Source: an uncultured Alphaproteobacteria bacterium (GTDB lineage Bacteria; Pseudomonadota; Alphaproteobacteria; UBA7985; CAJQQZ01). From it: DNA of 64,000 bases. The stretch's first letter is position 1; each line of letters opens with the position of its first letter. A program made the position numbers and the translations under genes. The notes below the pieces were generated by a model. It was given only the letters and a program-made list of their open reading frames with translations. It did not search any database and had not been told where the DNA came from. This document shows, one piece after another, positions 8,658-16,232 of the stretch. The stretch is from assembly GCA_905480575.1 (NCBI GenBank), contig CAJQQZ010000031.1, positions 16,859 through 80,858 on the forward strand. The letters run 5' to 3'.

Positions 8658-10013
8658 ATGGATATCACCAGTGCTAATCCTTTGGGTCGATTGAGTGTTG
8701 CCGCAGCTCATGGGCGCATCAACCTCAGGACGCTGGTCCTTATTCGGTGGATTGCTGTATTCGGGCAAGCAGCAACTATTCTCCTGGTCCATTTCTGGAT
8801 CGGATTTGAGCTACCTCTGTTTTCTACATTGCTAGCTGTTGCTGCGTCAGCGTTCGTTAACTTGGTTGCCTGGCGCCTGACCATTCGTCGTGAAGGGCAA
8901 CAGGGAAGCTGGCTGCAAGAGAATGACGCTGCTCTCTTCCTGGGGTTTGACATCATCCAGTTGGCTGTTCTTTTCTGGTTAACTGGCGGATTGACCAACC
9001 CGTTTTGCGTCTTAATTTTGGCTCCGGTAACAGTGTCTGCCTCCATTCTCTCCCGACGCAGTACCACCGTTCTTTCTGCCGTTGCTCTCTTCGTTGTTGG
9101 GGTTTTGATTTATGACCACAAGCCCTTACCTTGGGGTGAAGGCAATTTAGAACTTCCCTTTGTTTATCTGGTAGGAATCGGTTCTGCGCTTGCTATTTCC
9201 ATCTTGTTTATTGCCTCTTATGTGGCCAGCTTAGCTGCGGAGGCGAGAGATGTTTCCGATGCTCTCACCTCGGCAGAATTGGCGCTAGAAAGAGAGCAAA
9301 AATTGTCGGCGGTAGGGGGACTAGCGGCGGCGGCGGCCCACGAGTTGGGCACACCCCTCGGGACGATTGTTTTGGTGGCAAAGGAGCTTGCAGCTGACTT
9401 GCCGAGAGATTCTCGTATGTTGGAAGATGCCAATTTGCTGGTGTCTGAAAGCTTGAGATGTAAAGAAATTCTTACAAGCCTGACAGCTGATCCCAAGGGA
9501 GATGAAGGGGAGGCCTTTAATTGGATCTCCATTGAAGCTTTGGTTCAGCTGTCCTCAAAAAACTACCGCCATAGTGATGTTGATATATTGACCGATTTTG
9601 CACCGTTTGAAGACGAAGACATGAGCAAACAACCATTGATGCCGCGCAGTCCTGAGATCATTCACGGCCTCGGTAACATAATTCAAAATGCCATACAATT
9701 TGCATCCTCAACTGTAACAATTGCTGGTGCCTGGAATGAAAACAAGATTGAAATCGAAATTGTGGACGATGGCCCAGGATTCGAAGCCTCGGTTTTGAAT
9801 CGATTGGGTGATCCTTACGTTTCAACTGGCAGCCGAAATCGCAAACAAAAGCCTAAAAGCTCGATGGGATTAGGTGTTTTCATCGCCAAAACCATGTTGT
9901 CTCACACTGGCGCGGAAGTCGAATTCCTAAATAGCGAAGACACAGGTGCCATTGTGCGAGTCGTTTGGCCTAGAAGCGCCTTAACTCTAGACCAAAAGCG
10001 ACAAGAAGCGTAA
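8658..10013 (+). CDS. regB: Redox-sensing histidine kinase RegB/PrrB/ActS
   Basis: 451 residues, about six N-terminal membrane segments (~25-195), then a cytoplasmic kinase. The loop G110-G-L-T-N-P-F116 matches the quinone-sensing motif of RegB. The H-box is A-A-A-A-H228-E-L-G-T-P-L. R-C268-K-E-I-L sits where the redox-active Cys of RegB lies. The ATPase has an N box (N-I-I-Q-N-A), D-D-G-P-G-F, and M-G-L-G-V-F-I-A. RegB phosphorylates RegA when the quinone pool is reduced, controlling energy metabolism. The response regulator gene follows after 40 nt. No SenC/PrrC gene lies between or beside them here. Confidence 0.93.
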   Translation: MDITSANPLGRLSVAAAHGRINLRTLVLIRWIAVFGQAATILLVHFWIGFELPLFSTLLAVAASAFVNLVAWRLTIRREGQQGSWLQENDAALFLGFDIIQLAVLFWLTGGLTNPFCVLILAPVTVSASILSRRSTTVLSAVALFVVGVLIYDHKPLPWGEGNLELPFVYLVGIGSALAISILFIASYVASLAAEARDVSDALTSAELALEREQKLSAVGGLAAAAAHELGTPLGTIVLVAKELAADLPRDSRMLEDANLLVSESLRCKEILTSLTADPKGDEGEAFNWISIEALVQLSSKNYRHSDVDILTDFAPFEDEDMSKQPLMPRSPEIIHGLGNIIQNAIQFASSTVTIAGAWNENKIEIEIVDDGPGFEASVLNRLGDPYVSTGSRNRKQKPKSSMGLGVFIAKTMLSHTGAEVEFLNSEDTGAIVRVVWPRSALTLDQKRQEA

Positions 10014-10053
10014 TATGGGCGGAATGTCATATTTGATTTGAGACTCAGGCCTT

Positions 10054-10596
10054 ATGAACCAGCCAATAGATGAGAAAAACCTGCTTATCGTAGACGATGA
10101 TGATCGCTTCGGGGATCGTTTAGCTTTGGCTATGGAAAGGCGTGGTTTCAACGTTACGACAGCTCACTCCGTGGCAGAAGGTCGGGCAGCGATTCAGATG
10201 TCGATTCCTCGTTACGCCGTGATTGACTTGCGTTTGGGTGATGGCAGCGGCCTTGATGTTGTGAACGCCATTCGCCAGGTTTCTATGGCAACCAAAGTGG
10301 TGATTCTAACTGGTTATGGAAACATCGCAACGGCGGTTTCGGCTGTTAAACTTGGCGCTAATGACTATTTGCCAAAGCCTGCTGACGCTGACCAGATTGA
10401 AGCGGCCTTGATGGTGGAAGACAACTCACTACCACCGCCTCCTGAAAATCCGATGACGGCTGACCGTGTACGCTGGGAACACATCCAACGGGTGTTTGAG
10501 CAGTGTAACCGTAACGTTTCTGAAACAGCGCGCCGCTTGAGAATGCATCGCCGTACTTTGCAGCGTATTCTCAACAAGTACGCTCCAAGAAACTAA
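10054..10596 (+). CDS. regA: Response regulator RegA/PrrA/ActR
   Basis: 180 residues. The receiver domain (~8-125) has the acidic pocket I-V-D-D-D-D, phosphoacceptor D58 in V-I-D-L-R-L-G-D-G-S-G-L, the T in I-L-T-G-Y-G and K in L-P-K-P. A Fis-type HTH follows (~142-178: W-E-H-I-Q-R-V-F, N-V-S-E-T-A-R-R-L, M-H-R-R-T-L-Q-R), the highly conserved DNA-binding end of the RegA/PrrA/ActR family. A four-proline linker joins the domains. It is the partner of the kinase immediately upstream. Confidence 0.95.
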   Translation: MNQPIDEKNLLIVDDDDRFGDRLALAMERRGFNVTTAHSVAEGRAAIQMSIPRYAVIDLRLGDGSGLDVVNAIRQVSMATKVVILTGYGNIATAVSAVKLGANDYLPKPADADQIEAALMVEDNSLPPPPENPMTADRVRWEHIQRVFEQCNRNVSETARRLRMHRRTLQRILNKYAPRN

Positions 10597-10617
10597 AGCC
10601 TTCGATCCAGCTTTAGT
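10592..10617. repeat. Inverted repeat between convergent regA and mmcB
   Basis: ACTAAAGC and GCTTTAGT form a perfect 8-bp inverted repeat with a 10-nt loop. The arms contain the stop codons of regA (plus) and mmcB (minus). There is no long T run on either side, so it may be a weak bidirectional terminator or only a by-product of facing stop codons. Confidence 0.4.
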
Positions 10618-11071
10618 CCAATCGGGCTAGTCTTCGGGCAGCTGTTTGCGCGAAGAGCAGGGTGAGTGCTTTGCGTCTTGATGCGTGCATCTTTTCTGTT
10701 TCGGCTAACCTGATCACCGAAGCGCTAAATCCATCCGCGATGAGAAGTCCGCAAGTTTCAGGTATGCGGTCGATTGGGAAATCTTCATCCACCGCGAAAT
10801 AGAAGCGATCACAATAGCCCTGGTATTCCTGCCATTTTTGATCTGAGGTGAAATCAGCCAAGCAGGACTTTACTTCCACAATGACCAGCTCTCCGTCTGA
10901 GTTGATGGCGGCAAGATCTGCTCGACGTTTGTTTGGCAGCGAAAATTCATTCAAGTAAACCCAGCCAGCTTCGTTAAAATGACGAGATAACCCACGAAGA
11001 ACTGCTAAAGCAGCTGGGCTTAGTGCGGAACGATAAACTTTGCTTGTGGACGAGGCGTCGCCGACTTTCAT
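10613..11071 (-). CDS. mmcB: MmcB-family DNA repair protein
   Basis: 152 residues, cytoplasmic. The central part has the shape of a restriction-endonuclease-like fold: R-A-D-L-A-A-I, then I-V-E-V-K-S-C-L-A-D-F, giving a D-(x)n-E-x-K core, followed by D-Q-K-W-Q-E-Y. This matches MmcB, known from Caulobacter as a DNA-damage-inducible repair factor and common in alphaproteobacteria. Convergent with regA; apparently transcribed alone. Catalytic activity is inferred from the fold, not shown. Confidence 0.85.
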   Translation of the reverse strand: MKVGDASSTSKVYRSALSPAALAVLRGLSRHFNEAGWVYLNEFSLPNKRRADLAAINSDGELVIVEVKSCLADFTSDQKWQEYQGYCDRFYFAVDEDFPIDRIPETCGLLIADGFSASVIRLAETEKMHASRRKALTLLFAQTAARRLARLD

Positions 11072-11174
11072 TTGGGCCCTTTTTGAGTCTTGAGCAGCAA
11101 CTCTATCGCAAGAAAAATGAAAGACAAGAGGGCCTTGCCCAAGCTTGGCCGCATTTTCTCACTAAATTAGAGTC

Positions 11175-11759
11175 ATGAAAAAGAACTTGTTCCTTATTTT
11201 TGTCACGGCGACGACGCTCTTGAACCTTACATCTTTGAGCCAGGCGCATAATTGTACACGTGAGTACATTCCGGTTTGTGGACTTGTTCAGGTTCAGTGT
11301 TTCACGACACCTTGCCCACCTCTATGGATGGATTTCTCAAATGCCTGCTTAGCTAAGGCAGCAGGCTCTGTTGAGCAAAGACTCGGCAAATGTGGTGCTT
11401 TAGAAGGAACAGCCGGTACGGTGGGTAAGAAAACAACCTTGGCTCGCTCATATCCGGCTCGGGTCGAGCAGCTCTCTCTTTTGGTCGCGACATCGCAACC
11501 GCCGCAGTACATCCTTCGTGTAACGGGGCAATTGATGAATGGATGTGAGACGCTGGGGGAACCGGCTCAGCAAAAACTAGGCAATGATTTTATTGTCTCG
11601 TTGCCAGCTGGCGTGCCGATAGAGCGCGAAGGTATGATGTGTTCCATGGCCTTGCGACCGTTTGAAACCCAAATCAAGCTTGACGTGCCGCCAGAACAAG
11701 ACATGTCAAAACCATTCTCGGTTATCGTCAATGGACGCCGGACCCAATTCGGAAAGTAA
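11175..11759 (+). CDS. Secreted protein with Kazal-like Cys domain
   Basis: 194 residues. A signal peptide (~1-24, ending S-Q-A) is followed by a short Cys-rich unit: C-T-R-E-Y-I-P-V-C-G, then Q-C-F, C-P-P and F-S-N-A-C-L-A-K-A-A. This resembles the bacterial Kazal-like / proteinase-inhibitor fold in which a YxPVCG core is followed by an N-x-C-x-A-K helix. The C-terminal ~120 residues look like a beta-sandwich with two more Cys (G-C-E-T-L, M-M-C-S-M) and I do not recognise them. A periplasmic or secreted location is likely; protease inhibition is only a possibility. Confidence 0.6.
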   Translation: MKKNLFLIFVTATTLLNLTSLSQAHNCTREYIPVCGLVQVQCFTTPCPPLWMDFSNACLAKAAGSVEQRLGKCGALEGTAGTVGKKTTLARSYPARVEQLSLLVATSQPPQYILRVTGQLMNGCETLGEPAQQKLGNDFIVSLPAGVPIEREGMMCSMALRPFETQIKLDVPPEQDMSKPFSVIVNGRRTQFGK

Positions 11760-11767
11760 ATCGGTAG

Positions 11768-12388
11768 CTAAACAGGGCTGTTTGCTGTGCTGACGCCAAT
11801 CAACGCATCGACATTGACGAGTTCGGCCAACTTTTCTTCTGTCCAATCCTCTGTTCCCTGAGGGCGTTCAGGCAACACCATATAACGCATGTCTGCTGTG
11901 CTGTCGTGGACACGAACTTCCATGCTATCCGGTAATTCAGTACCAAATTCCTTGAGTACCGCGCGGGGTTCATTGACGGTTCTCTTGCGATAGTTCTTAG
12001 ACTTGTACCATTCGGGAGATGGCCCCAACAATAAAACGGGGTAACAAGAGCAAAGTGTGCAAACGATGACGTTGTGAACATCGGGCGTATTCTCAACAAC
12101 CAAGAGCTGGGCCGCACCGATATCGAAGCCCATTTCCTTTGCAGCGGATGGACCATTAGATAACAGCCGTGATTTGTAGTCTGGATCAGTCCAGGCACGC
12201 GCCACGATGGCGGCCCCGTTGCCGGGCGTTCTTTTACTCATTGCTGCGACTTGCTTAGTAACGTCGTCTGCAGTGAACAGGCCTTTTTCGATGAGAAGCT
12301 CGCGAAGGGCTTCAGATAGAACTTGCGCTTCTTCCGGCATACCTTCGTCGATTTCAATAGGACTGTGGTCGTGATGATCGTGAGGCAT
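11768..12388 (-). CDS. nthA: Nitrile hydratase alpha-type (metal-binding) subunit
   Basis: 206 residues with a His-rich N terminus. The metal claw is V-C110-T-L-C113-S-C115-Y-P. The Thr after the first Cys is the cobalt-type variant (iron types have Ser). Downstream P-E-W-Y-K-S, R-x-x-N-E-P-R-A-V-L-x-E-F-G and R-Y-M-V-L-P-E-R-P-x-G-T-E fit nitrile hydratase alpha and thiocyanate hydrolase gamma subunits. It is the third gene of an operon after two short genes that together equal a beta subunit. Substrate could be a nitrile or thiocyanate. No activator (P14K/P15K-like) gene is adjacent. Confidence 0.88.
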   Translation of the reverse strand: MPHDHHDHSPIEIDEGMPEEAQVLSEALRELLIEKGLFTADDVTKQVAAMSKRTPGNGAAIVARAWTDPDYKSRLLSNGPSAAKEMGFDIGAAQLLVVENTPDVHNVIVCTLCSCYPVLLLGPSPEWYKSKNYRKRTVNEPRAVLKEFGTELPDSMEVRVHDSTADMRYMVLPERPQGTEDWTEEKLAELVNVDALIGVSTANSPV

Positions 12389-12391
12389 AGC

Positions 12392-12685
12392 TTAACTCCC
12401 TGCTGGTTCTAACCAGTGATCGTATATTTCGATCTCAATCGTATCGTGAGATGGGCCGGAATAGCTTGGCCACAAAGATTTCTGTTCAAATCGAACACGG
12501 TAAAGAGTTTGGGCGGGTAGGCCATCTTTACCGTAGGCTAGCTGTTCTGGGTTTGGGAACTTACCACAAATGCGCTCCACGATGCCTTCATGTCCACGGC
12601 AATAGATAGGCGTTCTTATGTGGCCGGAGGGGTTTCGAGTGTCTACTTTGACACGTTCACCCACGGTAAATCTGTGCTCACTCAC
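12392..12685 (-). CDS. Nitrile hydratase beta C-terminal-type subunit
   Basis: 97 residues from a GTG at 12685 that overlaps the upstream stop (GTGA). The whole protein corresponds to the SH3-like barrel that ends a normal nitrile hydratase beta chain: F-x-V-G-E-R-V-K-V, P-x-G-H-I-R-T-P-x-Y-x-R-G, Y-R-V-R-F, and E-I-Y-D-H-W-L-E-P-A. In thiocyanate hydrolase the equivalent is the alpha subunit. It ends 3 nt before the metal-binding subunit gene. Splitting of the beta chain is discussed in the findings. Confidence 0.85.
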   Translation of the reverse strand: MSEHRFTVGERVKVDTRNPSGHIRTPIYCRGHEGIVERICGKFPNPEQLAYGKDGLPAQTLYRVRFEQKSLWPSYSGPSHDTIEIEIYDHWLEPAGS

Positions 12686-12993
12686 AAACTGGCCTCCATA
12701 CGCTCTCTGACTTGTTCAATACGCTGGTCTAATTCATTTTGCGTGATGTGACCTTTCTCAACCATAAGCGCCGCGATGGAGTAAGCCCATTTGCCGTAGT
12801 AACGTTCCTTGTCGTAACGATCTTCGCCCAGGGTTTCGATACCGCGGCGCAGCTCGTCAATTGTCATGACTTTGGCTTTGCTAGAGAGAAGCCTCAACAT
12901 CGCGTCGACCCGTAACTCCCAGAGACTGTATTCGTAGTGAGTTTGATCAACCTCACCGCCTGGTTCACCGCCGATGTCATGATAGGATTTCAT
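12682..12993 (-). CDS. Nitrile hydratase beta N-terminal-type subunit
   Basis: 103 residues. It begins Y-H-D-I-G-G-E-P-G-G and contains W-E-L-R-V-D-A-M-x-x-L-L and Y-Y-G-K-W-x-Y-S-I-A-A-L-M-V-E-K-G, ending in a helical tail. This matches the helical N-terminal half of nitrile hydratase beta, or the beta subunit of thiocyanate hydrolase. It is first in the operon. Activator proteins of the family are distantly related to this same half, so a chaperone role cannot be fully excluded, but the complementary C-terminal half next door argues for a structural subunit. Confidence 0.8.
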   Translation of the reverse strand: MKSYHDIGGEPGGEVDQTHYEYSLWELRVDAMLRLLSSKAKVMTIDELRRGIETLGEDRYDKERYYGKWAYSIAALMVEKGHITQNELDQRIEQVRERMEASL

Positions 12994-13125
12994 TTTCGCT
13001 TCTCTCAGCTATTGTCTTGTTAAAAGAATGCTCCATTTTGGAGCCAAAGCCAAGATAAAGCAGTTTCTGTTTTTATAGAATCACCATGAAAATAGAAACT
13101 GCTACAATATCAACTCGTTGCGCAG

Positions 13126-13166
13126 GCGTTTCGCTCTTCACCTGCTTCAGGTTATTCGCGAAACGC
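13126..13166 (+). repeat. Nested inverted repeat in the haloacid dehalogenase leader
   Basis: GCGTTTCGC (13126-13134) and GCGAAACGC (13158-13166) are perfect 9-bp arms. Inside the 23-nt loop, ACCTG and CAGGT form a second 5-bp stem around CTT. The structure ends 21 bases before the GTG at 13187, just ahead of the ribosome-binding site. There is no T run, so it is not a standard terminator. Confidence 0.6.
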
Positions 13167-13186
13167 TTTAGATTTAAGGAAAATCC

Positions 13187-13867
13187 GTGTCTCATCCAAA
13201 GTTAAATAACATCAAGGTTTGCGCCTTCGACGCTTACGGTACTTTGTTCAATGTCCATTCCGCCGTCGCGCGGGGAGGGCAAGGTTTGGGAGATAAAGCA
13301 CAAGCGGTGTCCGACACATGGCGGCTAAAACAATTGCAGTATACTTGGCTTCGCTCCCTCATGAAAAACCACGCTGATTTCTGGACGGTGACCAGTGATG
13401 GCTTGTCATTTGCGTTAGAGGCCCATGGTGTGGATGATCCAGAACTCCATGCTTCACTGATGAATCTTTATATGACACTTGATCCTTATGAGGATGTCAT
13501 CCCTTGTCTAACTGGATTGAAGTCCCAAGGATTGCACACGGCTATTTTGTCCAATGGAAACAGAGCAATGTTAAATGCCGCAACGGACTCAGCGGGACTA
13601 ACCGAGCTGCTCGATGCATCTCTGTCGATTGACGATGTTGGTATCTACAAGCCGGATCCAAAAGTTTATCAAATGGTAGGCGACAGGTTTGGCGTTTCTG
13701 CAAGCGAAGTGTGCTTCATGTCCACCAACGCCTGGGACGCCAGCGGTGCCGCAGACTTTGGTTTTAACGTTGTCTGGCTCAACCGTTTTGGTCAAATTCC
13801 TGAGAAACTGCCCGGCGAACTTGTTACTCAAATCACTTCATTAGACGAGTTAGCGGCTTTGCTCTAG
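13187..13867 (+). CDS. Type II (S)-2-haloacid dehalogenase
   Basis: 226 residues from a GTG with AAGGA six bases upstream. HAD motifs: nucleophile D15 in F-D-A-Y-G-T-L-F, S-N-G-N, Y-K-P-D-P-K-V-Y, and S-T-N-A-W-D-A-S-G-A-A-x-F-G-F. The F-D-A-Y-G-T-L-F and S-x-N-x-W-D-x-x-G-A pair is specific to L-2-haloacid dehalogenases, which hydrolyse short 2-haloalkanoic acids to 2-hydroxy acids. Divergent from the nitrile-hydratase-like operon; its stop interlocks with that of the convergent CDGSH gene (CTAG). Confidence 0.88.
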   Translation: MSHPKLNNIKVCAFDAYGTLFNVHSAVARGGQGLGDKAQAVSDTWRLKQLQYTWLRSLMKNHADFWTVTSDGLSFALEAHGVDDPELHASLMNLYMTLDPYEDVIPCLTGLKSQGLHTAILSNGNRAMLNAATDSAGLTELLDASLSIDDVGIYKPDPKVYQMVGDRFGVSASEVCFMSTNAWDASGAADFGFNVVWLNRFGQIPEKLPGELVTQITSLDELAALL

Positions 13868-14268
13868 TCGGCTTCAAAGCCTGCGGCCTTGTGGCTTCCG
13901 TCGCAGTACGGGCGGTTCTTGGAAGCGCCACAACGACAAAGGACGAGGCGGCTGCTGTGCGCACTGTCTTCTCCAGCGGAAAGAGTTACTGGGCCGATGA
14001 CTACAAGAGGACCGTTTTTCTTTGTGGTGATGCTAAGCTCGCCTTCATCGGAAGCCGCGCCTTCCGACAGTTTATGCTCACCGAGACTACCAACGTCTTC
14101 AAATCCACATGATTTGTGCGCGCCATCACAGTAGGGTTTGTTCGTGGAAGCGCCACAACGGCAGAGATAAGCCGACGTCTTCTCTTCTGTCTCATCACCA
14201 ACAGTGATGCTTAGGTTCCCTTTGACGGAGAAAGGGCCGTTTGGATTGATTTTGACAGTGTTAGACAT
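13864..14268 (-). CDS. Protein with two CDGSH iron-sulfur domains
   Basis: 134 residues with two copies of the CDGSH [2Fe-2S] motif: C-R-C-G-x-S-T-N-K-P-Y-C-D-G-A-H (N-terminal half) and C-R-C-G-A-S-K-N-R-P-Y-C-D-G-S-H (C-terminal half). Each supplies the three-Cys, one-His ligand set. No signal or membrane segment, so it is a soluble cytoplasmic protein like the tandem type found in bacteria. The halves share a G-P-x-x-V-x-G-x-x-x-x lead-in, suggesting internal duplication. Role in electron transfer or cluster handling is inferred from the family. Confidence 0.9.
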   Translation of the reverse strand: MSNTVKINPNGPFSVKGNLSITVGDETEEKTSAYLCRCGASTNKPYCDGAHKSCGFEDVGSLGEHKLSEGAASDEGELSITTKKNGPLVVIGPVTLSAGEDSAHSSRLVLCRCGASKNRPYCDGSHKAAGFEAD

Positions 14269-14282
14269 CTTTTTTCCCTGCT

Positions 14283-15326
14283 TTAGCGCGCGTCAGCTGA
14301 GCGTTGCTGAATTCGGCTTCTCGCTTTAGTCTTAATTTTTTTAGGCTTTGCTGCCGTAGCGCGGTTCTTTTTCCGCCTTGGCGTCGTTCCAACCGTTGGT
14401 CGGACGATGGCTTTCTCATCGATTTCGACAACCAGGTTAGGCAAGTGAAACGCAAGCCCGGCTGGCTTTGTCTTGGGTGTATAGGCGGCAAAGACCATTT
14501 GATCCTGTACTGCTGTGAACTTGCCGTCGTCGATAACAACCAACGCCTTCACACCCTTGCGCTTAACGACGCGGCCAAATTCATCATGCATGATATGGCC
14601 AGTCAAATTTGTTGAACCATTGTCGAGGTAAGCCATTTTAGGCACATAGCCTCTGTGGTTAGCTCGAAGAGTGTGGAACATATAACGCGCGTTGTCATAG
14701 TGGAGCCTCATACAACCACCTGATGCTCTGTTGCCGAGCTTGTGATGGGCATAAGTCGGCGCAGCGTGAAATGCGATACCGCTGCCGCCACCCCAGGTAT
14801 TTTTATGATCAATAAACATGGTGAAAGGCATCGGAGAACCATCGAACAGGCGCGATTCATAGTAGGCATGTTGTCTTGTGCCATGCAGATTATAGATACC
14901 TGTAGGCGTCCCAGAGAAGCCTTTTTCCTCTTGCCGCTCACGGCCGGTCGACGTGCGCCAGACATAGCGAGGCCTCCAATGATTCCACGCGTTCCCTTCA
15001 AGTGGTTTTTCTAGCCAAATAACGCGTTGGGCAACACCACCTTTAGCATTTTTGTCAACGTAGAGAATAACGTCATAATGGCTGACAAGTTCTGGCGTCA
15101 GATGGTTGAGGTAGGATTCTTCGTCAGTGGGTACAACAACATGTTGACCGGAAAAAACATGGAACTGATTGGGATCGCTTGGCTGCCAATCGACGGCATC
15201 AATAATCTCATCCGTGGTCGGGGACCAGGGTGAAGATGTTTGTGCGGAAAAGACTTGAGCGTTGAAGAACACCGTTGTCACCAGCGTGACAACGGCAAAA
15301 AGCGATCTATTAAACCAAATTGACAC
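14283..15326 (-). CDS. YkuD-type L,D-transpeptidase family protein
   Basis: 347 residues from a GTG with GGGAGG eight bases before it. Signal peptide ~1-28 (ending F-S-A). The YkuD catalytic region is I-A-F-H-A-A, then L-G-N-R-A-S-G-G-C-M-R-L: catalytic Cys and Arg are present, but the usual His before Gly-Cys is Gly. Preceding G-T-P-T-G-I-Y-N-L-H also fits. The C-terminal ~50 residues are strongly basic and probably disordered. A role in periplasmic peptidoglycan cross-linking or attachment is likely. Expressed toward the CDGSH gene, 14 nt away. Confidence 0.8.
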   Translation of the reverse strand: MSIWFNRSLFAVVTLVTTVFFNAQVFSAQTSSPWSPTTDEIIDAVDWQPSDPNQFHVFSGQHVVVPTDEESYLNHLTPELVSHYDVILYVDKNAKGGVAQRVIWLEKPLEGNAWNHWRPRYVWRTSTGRERQEEKGFSGTPTGIYNLHGTRQHAYYESRLFDGSPMPFTMFIDHKNTWGGGSGIAFHAAPTYAHHKLGNRASGGCMRLHYDNARYMFHTLRANHRGYVPKMAYLDNGSTNLTGHIMHDEFGRVVKRKGVKALVVIDDGKFTAVQDQMVFAAYTPKTKPAGLAFHLPNLVVEIDEKAIVRPTVGTTPRRKKNRATAAKPKKIKTKARSRIQQRSADAR

Positions 15327-15409
15327 GAATCATACCTCCCAATCGACTGCGCGACTTTTATCGGGTCATTTTGCCCATGGCAACAGGTTGGCTGTGCAAA
15401 AGTCTGTGA

Positions 15410-16228
15410 TTACAGATTCTTGAGGTGTTTAAGAATGGCGCTGTCTAGATCTGACGAAGGGCCTCCGAAGGGAGCCAAGGAGGAGCGGACGTCCTTTTCA
15501 AGGATTCCCATGGTGTTTTCAGGGGTGTAATTTTGCGTCGACCAGTAGATTTCGTCAAAGTTGCTTGCGAACCAATTCTGCCCTGAACTAGCGTGAATGA
15601 CTTCCAGAAGTTTTGTCGGATCTGTTCCCAATTCAGCTGCTCTTTCTAGGGTTTGTCTTGTCGCGACGGCGGTGGCAGCCGTGATATAGTTGTTCATCAC
15701 CTTTGCGGTCATGCCGGCACCCAGCTGCCCCATGTCAAAAACTGCTTTCCCCATCGCTTCGAAAAGAGGCTTAAGATGGTCTTTAGCCGAATTACAACCG
15801 CCAATCATAAAAGTTAGCGTTGCAGTCTCCGCGGACATAACCGCTCCCGACATCGGTGCATCGACCAGCACGACTGACGAGGGTAACTTCGCGTTCAAGT
15901 CTGTTATGAAATTGGGTGAAAGCGTAGAGCTGATGACAAGGTGTGAGGGGTGATGTTCCCCAGAAAAGACAGCTTGTTCGTCAAAAAGCAAAGCCAGAGT
16001 TTGAGGTTCGTCGCGAACAATGGAGATCAGAATGTCCGTTTGTTGTTGAATTAAATGTACGTCGTCGATCATGTTGTTTGCAAAGTCATCGAAATCCTCC
16101 AAAGGGCGAACATCGTAACCATTGACGTCAAAGCCAGCCGTGATCAGTGCCTGAGCCATTGGAAGCCCCATATCACCGCACCCGGCGACAGTAATTTTTT
16201 GGGATTCCAATGGTTTTGCAGCTGGCAC
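15410..16228 (-). CDS. 3-hydroxyisobutyrate dehydrogenase-family NAD(P) oxidoreductase
   Basis: 272 residues from a GTG at 16228. N-terminal Rossmann motif G-C-G-D-M-G-L-P-M-A. The substrate motif is D-A-P-M-S-G-A-V and the catalytic Lys is in G-A-G-M-T-A-K-V-M-N-N, all in the positions usual for beta-hydroxyacid dehydrogenases. The final part, S-S-G-Q-N-W-F, also fits. The exact hydroxyacid is unknown. It lies 4 nt after two thioesterase-like genes in one operon, so hydrolysis of an acyl-CoA and oxidation of the freed hydroxyacid is one possible combination. Confidence 0.82.
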   Translation of the reverse strand: MPAAKPLESQKITVAGCGDMGLPMAQALITAGFDVNGYDVRPLEDFDDFANNMIDDVHLIQQQTDILISIVRDEPQTLALLFDEQAVFSGEHHPSHLVISSTLSPNFITDLNAKLPSSVVLVDAPMSGAVMSAETATLTFMIGGCNSAKDHLKPLFEAMGKAVFDMGQLGAGMTAKVMNNYITAATAVATRQTLERAAELGTDPTKLLEVIHASSGQNWFASNFDEIYWSTQNYTPENTMGILEKDVRSSLAPFGGPSSDLDSAILKHLKNL

Positions 16229-16232
16229 GGTT

